A stretch of DNA of 64,000 nt from Rhizobium indicum. GTDB lineage: Bacteria > Pseudomonadota > Alphaproteobacteria > Rhizobiales > Rhizobiaceae. Positions 9,901-18,900 of the stretch are shown here, piece by piece. The notes below the pieces were generated by a model. The model worked only from the letters and a program-made list of their open reading frames with translations, made no database searches and was not told the origin of the DNA. Location of the stretch: assembly GCF_005862305.2 (NCBI RefSeq), contig NZ_CP054021.1, positions 4,877,501-4,941,500 on the forward strand, written 5' to 3'. Position 1 is the stretch's first letter; the number at the start of each line of letters is the position of its first letter. The translations under genes and the position numbers were made by a program.

Positions 9901-12900
9901 GGCAAGACCATAACCACGGTCAGCGCCGACGGAAAAACCACCATCGTCGATACTTATCTTGGCGCCGGCAGTTCGAAAGATACTTCAGAACGAGATACGA
10001 CCGTACTGAATGCAGACGGTTCCCAGACGCATATGGTCGTCAAAGCCGCTGGCGCCACGTCGGCGCAAATCGGCAAGACGGTCACCGTCACCAGCGCCGA
10101 CCGCCGGAACGTCACGACCAGCACCTATCTCGATCAGTTCTCCAGTCCCGAACAGGTCACGATTTCAAACATCGCCGCCGATGGCAGCGAAACGACCTCG
10201 TCGTCGACTTACAGCGCCGATGGACAGCATTTGCTCCAATCTTCGTTGACGACGACGAGCGCCGATCGCCTGACGACCATTGCCACGACGGACAGCGATG
10301 GGGATGGAGACATCGACCGGCACAGCAGCGACGTGATGGTGCTCAACGCGGACGGAAGCCGGGTTGAGACTGTCTCCGATTATGCCGGCACGGCTGTTGC
10401 TGCCGCCAATCTGACCGACAGGCGCGTGACCACCACGAGCGCGAATGGCCGCCAGATCACCGTTCAGTCCGATCTCGATGGCGACGGAACCTTTGACAGC
10501 GTGACCCGTGACGTCACTTCCTTTAACCCGGACGGGTCGAAGGTGGAGATAGTTTCGGACTATGCGGGCAACGGCACGACGCTTGTCGATCGAAACACCA
10601 TCACGACAAGCCATAGCGGATATAGCAAGGTGACGACGCTCGATGCCGATGGTGACGGACTTGTCGACACGACCGTGACCGACGTCACGGCGCTTAACGC
10701 CGACGGCTCGACCACCGAAGTGATCACGGTTGAAGACGGCTCTGCACTCCGCAGCAAGGTGGTAACGATCGAGCAGGCAGACGGCCGAACGAAAACGTTC
10801 GATACGGATGCGAACGGCGACGGCGGGTTCGACACCGTCGAGGCGGTCACTGTTGCCGCCGACGGTAGCACGATCGATAGTGTCTCGACCTTCAGCCCGG
10901 ACGGAACGATCCTCGAAAAACGCGTCGTCACGACGACGTCGGCCGACGGTCTTGTAAAGACGGTGGAAACTGATGCCGATGGCGACGGCGACTTCGACAG
11001 CCGGTCGGTGACGGCAACCACGACAAATGCCGACGGGTCATCGACGGTCACCATTACTCGCAGCAACGGGAATGGAAGCACGCAGACCGGAAAGACCGTG
11101 ACGACGATCGGCGCGGATGGTCAAACACTCACGACCGACACCTATATCGGCAGCGACTCCGCCGTCGACAAAACGGTTCACGAGGCCCGCACGCGCAATG
11201 CAGACGGTAGTATCCTCGACATTCAGGACGGTGTCGCCGGTGTCAATCGCCTGAAATACGTCCATACGCTGACGACAGCGAGCGCCGATGGCCGCAGCAG
11301 TACAAGTGATCTCTCGAACGGTATTCCGCCAACCAATGCGCAGACGACCGTCAACTCGGTCAATAGCGATGGTTCGCAGGTCACGATCGTCGAAAGCTAC
11401 GGCATCAACAATCCGGTCGCGTTCAACGAAATCAAGACGACGACCGTCAGTGCCGACGGGTTGACGAAAACGGTGAAGAACGATTTCACCAACAGCGATG
11501 ACACCGACTCATACAGCGAAACGATTTTCGATGGGACGGTGCTCAACGCCGACGGCTCGCGTACCGAGACGCTGCGCGATACCAATACAACAGGCCAGGT
11601 TATCGACCAGGTCATCAAGACGACCTCGACCAATGGCGACCTTGTCACCCAGCAGTGGAGCGGCAATCATAGCTGGGCGACAAGCGCGCTTACGGTCCGC
11701 AATAGCGATGGCAGTACCACGACCACGACGAGCGCCGGCACGGCGCTGTCGGGTTCCGGCGTCACGGGGCTCGTCGACCAGGAGGTCCAGACGGTTTCGG
11801 CAAACGGCCTGACAAAGACCACTGCGATCGCGCTCTCAACGAAGAATGCGAAGACCGATACCTCGATCCAGAATGTCGACGGCAGCAAGACGGAGACTGT
11901 CCAACTTTCGAATACGGTCACCGGCCATCTGCTGCGTTCGGAGACGACCGCAGATAGCGCCGACGGCCTGTCGCATACGGAGAGCCGAGACAGCGATGGC
12001 GACGGCGTTGCCGATCACAGCGAAACGACTGTGACAGCCGGCAATGGTGTCAAGACGACGACGATCTCCAATTTCAATTCCGACGGCACTCTCAAGGATC
12101 GCTCGACGACGTCAGCCAGTGCGAACGGTCTGGAGACCGATTACAGTTTCGATTCGGACGGGGACGGCGTGATCGATCGCAGGCGAACGGATGTTGCCGT
12201 TCTCAACCCGGACGGCAGCCGTACCGAGACCATTACCGATCTCGCCCCCGATGGTATTGCCGTCCTCGACAAGGTGACCAGCACCACGAGCGCCGATGGG
12301 CTGAGCAAGACACAACTCTCTCAGCTCGACGCAGCCGGACGTGTCTCGGAATCACAGATCGACACCACGGCCGTCGATGCCAATGGAGAACTGGTCGAGT
12401 CGAGCACGACCAGTTACCAGGACGGCAGCAAGCGCAGCGGCTTTGTCCGTTTGACGAGTGCAGACGGACTCGAAATCGTCACCGATTTCGATCACGATGG
12501 TGACGGCGTCATCGACGAGAGCCAGCTGTTCAACACCGATGCGGCAGGAAACACCTATCAGTCGCTCGACTATCCGACCGGAAAGTCCTGGCGCACGGGG
12601 GCCGCGGACAGTTCGGCCGACGGCTTCGTTATCAACGTCGATGACGACGGGCGCAGCACCGACGTAACGATTTTGTCGCCGGACACGCCGTCCGATCCAA
12701 CGAGCGCGCCTACCGATCTCGGCGACGAGTTCATCTCGGTCTCCGCCGAGGCGAACGGCTCCTATAGCTGGGAAGCGGTTTCGACAACCGGTTCGGTCAC
12801 TGCCTATGTCCGGCACGGGATCGATCCGGATGGTATCGATACCATCACCTGGTCGAATGTGCGTGGTCTCAGCGGATCGGCGCAAATCGAGATGACCGAG

Positions 12901-15900
12901 GAAAACCTCGACGTCGCCGAGATGCAGCGGATCTACGATGTCGTCTTCGACCGCGACATGCAGAACTCCGAGCGCGAGCAGCTAGGGACCTACCTGACCC
13001 AGGGTGCGCTCAATACGACGCAACTTGCGACCGACCTCATCGCAAGCGCAGCCTTCACGTCGAACTACGGGACCTTGTCGAACGTAGGCTTCGTCGAAGT
13101 GCTCTATCAGAACGCCTATGGACGCAATGCATCCGTCAGTGAGATGCAAACATGGCTCGGCAAGCTGAGCTCCGGCGGCATTACGCGGGCGGGCCTGGTC
13201 CTTGCGATTTCGGAGAGCGCCGAACATCAGGTCGTCGGCAATGACCACGTCACGACCAATGTGACTTCGGGCAAATATCTACATTCGACAGACAAGGCCG
13301 CGGCGACCGAAACTGTTGATCGTCTTTATCGTGTCCTGCTCGGCCGCGATCCGTCAGGAAGCGAAGCCGCCACGAAGGCAACCGCAATCACCGGCGGTAC
13401 CGAAACCCAGTTCCAGGTCGCCAATGACATTCTGGCCTCCTCGGCTTTCACGACGCTCTATGGCGGCCTGTCAACGGCAGATCTCGTCAATCAGCTCTTC
13501 CTCAATGCCCTCGGCAGGGTGCCGACCGCGTCGGAGGCATCTTTCTGGATGTCAGCACTCGGATCCGGCACCACCAAGGCTGACTTCGCGGTCGCTCTTG
13601 CGGTCAATCAGTCCTATCTGTCATCGACGACGGGGAGCGGCATCGACGTTGTCGGCACCGCCGGCACCGATATTCTGACGGGCGGGACCGGCGACGACAC
13701 GATCGATGGCGCGGCCGGCAACGATGTGATCCTCGGCTTCGCCGGAAATGATACGATTGTCGGGGGAGCGGGTGCCGATACGATGATCGGCGGCGCTGGC
13801 GACGACACCTATGTCGTCGACAATGCGGGCGATGTGGTCACGGAGAATGCCGGCGAGGGCAATGATACGGTGAAGACGGCGCTGGCGAGCTACACGCTCG
13901 GCGCCAATGTCGAGAACCTCGTCTACACCGGGACGGCAGCCTTCACCGGCACCGGCAACGAGCTTGCCAATGCGATCACGGGCGGGGCAGGCGCCGATAC
14001 GCTCGACGGCGGGGCGGGGGCCGACACGCTGACCGGCGGCGCTGGCAACGACACCTATGTCGTCGACAATGCAGGCGACGTGGTGGTCGAAGCAGCCGGG
14101 GCCGGGACCGACACGATCAAGACCACGCTCAACAGCTATTCGCTGGCATCTCTAGCGAATGTCGAGAACCTGACCTTCACCGGCACGGGTGACTTCATCG
14201 GGTCAGGCAATGCTGCGGTCAATGTGATCACCGGTGCCGCCGGCAACGATATCCTGGACGGCGGCGCAGGTGCCGACACGATGGTCGGCGGTGCGGGCAA
14301 CGACATCTATATCGTCGACAATACAGGCGATGTGGTGACGGAAGCGGCCAGTGCCGGGACCGACACGATCGAGACGAGCCTGGCGATCTACTCGCTGGCC
14401 GCACTCGCCAATGTCGAGAACCTCACTTACACCGGCACAACGGCCTTCACCGGCACCGGCAATGCGTCTGCGAACGTCATCACCGGTGGAGCCGGCAACG
14501 ATACGCTCGACGGCGGAGCAGGTGCCGACACGCTGATCGGCGGCACCGGCGACGACATCTATGTCGTCGACAATGCCGGTGATGTGATCACGGAGAATGC
14601 CGGCGAGGGCACCGACACGGTCAAGACGGCGCTCGCCTCCTACACGCTGGCCGCCAATGTCGAGAACCTGGTCTATACAGGCACCGGAACGTCGGCGATC
14701 TTTGCCGGCACAGGTAATGCGCTCGACAACGTCATCACCGGAGGTGCGAATGCCGACACGCTGTCTGGCGGGGCGGGCAATGACACGCTGGACGGCGGGG
14801 CCGGAGCAGACCACCTGATCGGCGGCACTGGCGACGACATTTATGTCGTCGACAATGCCGGCGATGTGGTGACGGAGAATGCCGGCGAAGGCAATGACAC
14901 GATCAGAACGAGCCTGGCGACCTATTCGCTGGCCTCGCTCGCCAATGTCGAGAACCTGGCCTACACCGGGACCGCTGCCTTCACCGGCACCGGCAATGCC
15001 GTGGCCAATATCATTACCGGCGGCTCGGGCAACGATACGCTCGACGGCGGCGCGGGGGGCGACACGCTGACCGGCGGAGCGGGCAACGACACCTACATTG
15101 TCGACGATGCGGGCGATGTGGTCGTGGAAGCGGCGGGCGGCGGCACCGACATCGTCAAGACGGTGCTTGCAAGCTATACGCTGGCAGCCAATGTCGAGAA
15201 CCTCACCTATACCGGATCGTCAGCCTTTGCCGGCACCGGCAACGAGCTCGCTAATGCGATCACGGGTGGCGCTGGTGCCGATACGCTTGCGGGCGGAGCC
15301 GGCAACGATACGCTCGATGGCGGCGCAGGTGCCGACACGCTGATCGGTGGCAGCGGTGACGACACCTATATCGTCGACAATGCCGGCGATGTCGTCACCG
15401 AGAATGCCGACGAGGGCACCGATACGGTCAAGACCTCGCTGACCACCTATACGCTCGGCGCCGATGTCGAGAACCTGACCTATACGGGCACGGCGGCCTT
15501 CACCGGCACCGGCAATGCGCTCGACAACCTCATCACCGGTGGGACCGGCGCCGATCACCTGGCAGGTGGCCTCGGCAACGACACCTATGTCGTCGACAAT
15601 GCTGGCGACGTGGTGACGGAGAATACAGGCGAGGGCATCGACACGGTCAGGACCTCGCTTGCCAGCTACACGCTGGCCGCCAATGTCGAGAACCTGATCT
15701 ATACTGGTGCTGCAGCCTTTGCCGGGACCGGCAATGGCCTCGACAACATGATCACCGGCGGTGCCGGCGCCGACACGCTGACGGGTGGGGCCGGCAACGA
15801 CACGCTCGACGGCGGGGTTGGTGCCGACAAGCTGATCGGCGGCACGGGCGACGATACCTATGTCGTCGATAATGCCAGCGACGTGGTGACCGAGAATGCC

Positions 15901-18900
15901 GGCGAGGGCACCGACACGATCAGAACGAGCCTGGCGACCTATTCGCTGGCCGCGCTCGCCAATGTCGAGAACCTGACCTACACCGGCACGGCCGCCTTCA
16001 CCGGCACCGGCAATGCGTCTGCGAACATCATCACCGGTGGAGCCGGCAATGACACGCTCGACGGCGGAGCCGGTACCGACACGCTGATTGGCAGCACCGG
16101 CGATGACACTTATGTCGTCGACAATGCCGGCGATATCGTCGTCGAGAACACCGGCGAAGGCATGGACACCATCAAGACATCCCTCACAAGCTATACACTC
16201 GGGGCCAATGTCGAAAACTTGACCTTCACAGGAACGGTGGCCTTTACCGGCACGGGTAACGAGCTCGACAACGTCATCACTGGTGGGACCGGCGCCGACC
16301 ATCTCATTGGCGGGCTTGGAAACGACACCTATGTCATCGACAATGCCGGCGACGTGGTTACTGAGAATGCCGGCGAGGGCAATGATACGGTGAAGACGGC
16401 GCTTGCGAGCTACACGCTCGGTGCCAATGTCGAGAGCCTCGTCTACACCGGGACGGCAGCCTTTGCCGGCACCGGCAACGAGCTTGCCAATACGATCACG
16501 GGTGGGGCGGTCGCCGATACGCTCGACGGCGGAGCGGGTGCGGACACGCTGACGGGCGAGGCTGGCAACGACATCTATGTCGTCGACAATATCGGCGACG
16601 TGGTGGTGGAGGCCGCGAGCGCCGGCACGGACACGATCAAGACCACGCTGAACAGCTATTCGCTGGCGTCGCTGGTCAATGTCGAGAACCTGACCTTCAC
16701 CGGATCGGGCGACTTCACCGGGTCAGGCAATGCCGCGGTCAACGTCATCACCGGTGGCACCGGCAATGACATCCTCGACGGCGGAGCAGGTGCAGACACG
16801 CTAGTCGGCGGCGCGGGCAACGATATCTATATCGTCGACAATGCTGGCGATGTGGTGACGGAAGCCGCAAGTGCGGGAACCGACACGATCGAGACGAACC
16901 TTGCGACCTATTCGCTTGCGAGCCTGGCCAATGTCGAGAACCTGACTTTTGCCGGTACCACACCCTTCACCGGCACCGGCAATGCGTCGGCGAACGTCAT
17001 CACCGGTGGAGCCGGCAACGATACGCTCGACGGCGGAGCCGGTGCCGACACGCTGATCGGCGGCACCGGCGACGATATCTACGTTGTCGACAACGCCGGC
17101 GACATCGTCACCGAGAATGCCGGTGAAGGCACAGACACGGTCAAGACTGCACAGACGAGCTATACGCTTGGATCGAATGTCGAGAACCTGGTCTATACCG
17201 GGACGACGGTTGCCTTTGCAGGCACCGGCAACGAGCTCGACAATGTCATCACTGGTGCCTCGGGTGCCGACACGCTAACCGGCGGCGCCGGTAACGACAC
17301 ACTCGATGGTGGAGCAGGAGCAGACCACCTGATCGGCGGCACTGGCGACGACATTTATGTCGTCGACAATGCGGGCGACGTGGTGACGGAGAATGCCGGT
17401 GAAGGCAATGATACGGTGAAGACGGCGCTGGCGAGCTACACGCTCGGCGCCAATGTCGAGAACCTCGTCTACACCGGGACGGCAGCCTTCACCGGCACCG
17501 GCAACGAGCTTGCCAATGCGATCACGGGCGGGGCAGGCGCCGATACGCTCGACGGCGGGGCGGGGGCCGACACGCTGACCGGCGGCGCTGGCAACGACAC
17601 CTATGTCGTCGACAATGCAGGCGACGTGGTGGTCGAAGCAGCCGGGGCCGGGACCGACACGATCAAGACCACGCTCAACAGCTATTCGCTGGCATCTCTA
17701 GCGAATGTCGAGAACCTGACCTTCACCGGCACGGGTGACTTCATCGGGTCAGGCAATGCTGCGGTCAATGTGATCACCGGTGCCGCCGGCAACGATATCC
17801 TGGACGGCGGCGCAGGTGCCGACACGATGGTCGGCGGTGCGGGCAACGACATCTATATCGTCGACAATACAGGCGATGTGGTGACGGAAGCGGCCAGTGC
17901 CGGGACCGACACGATCGAGACGAGCCTGGCGATCTACTCGCTGGCCGCACTCGCCAATGTCGAGAACCTCACTTACACCGGCACAACGGCCTTCACCGGC
18001 ACCGGCAATGCGTCTGCGAACGTCATCACCGGTGGAGCCGGCAACGATACGCTCGACGGCGGAGCAGGTGCCGACACGCTGATCGGCGGCACCGGCGACG
18101 ACATCTATGTCGTCGACAATGCCGGTGATGTGATCACGGAGAATGCCGGCGAGGGCACCGACACGGTCAAGACGGCGCTCGCCTCCTACACGCTGGCCGC
18201 CAATGTCGAGAACCTGGTCTATACAGGCACCGGAACGTCGGCGATCTTTGCCGGCACAGGTAATGCGCTCGACAACGTCATCACCGGAGGTGCGAATGCC
18301 GACACGCTGTCTGGCGGGGCGGGCAATGACACGCTGGACGGCGGGGCCGGAGCAGACCACCTGATCGGCGGCACTGGCGACGACATTTATGTCGTCGACA
18401 ATGCCGGCGATGTGGTGACGGAGAATGCCGGCGAAGGCAATGACACGATCAGAACGAGCCTGGCGACCTATTCGCTGGCCTCGCTCGCCAATGTCGAGAA
18501 CCTGGCCTACACCGGGACCGCTGCCTTCACCGGCACCGGCAATGCCGTGGCCAATATCATTACCGGCGGCTCGGGCAACGATACGCTCGACGGCGGCGCG
18601 GGGGGCGACACGCTGACCGGCGGAGCGGGCAACGACACCTACATTGTCGACGATGCGGGCGATGTGGTCGTGGAAGCGGCGGGCGGCGGCACCGACATCG
18701 TCAAGACGGTGCTTGCAAGCTATACGCTGGCAGCCAATGTCGAGAACCTCACCTATACCGGATCGTCAGCCTTTGCCGGCACCGGCAACGAGCTCGCTAA
18801 TGCGATCACGGGTGGCGCTGGTGCCGATACGCTTGCGGGCGGAGCCGGCAACGATACGCTCGATGGCGGCGCAGGTGCCGACACGCTGATCGGTGGCAGC

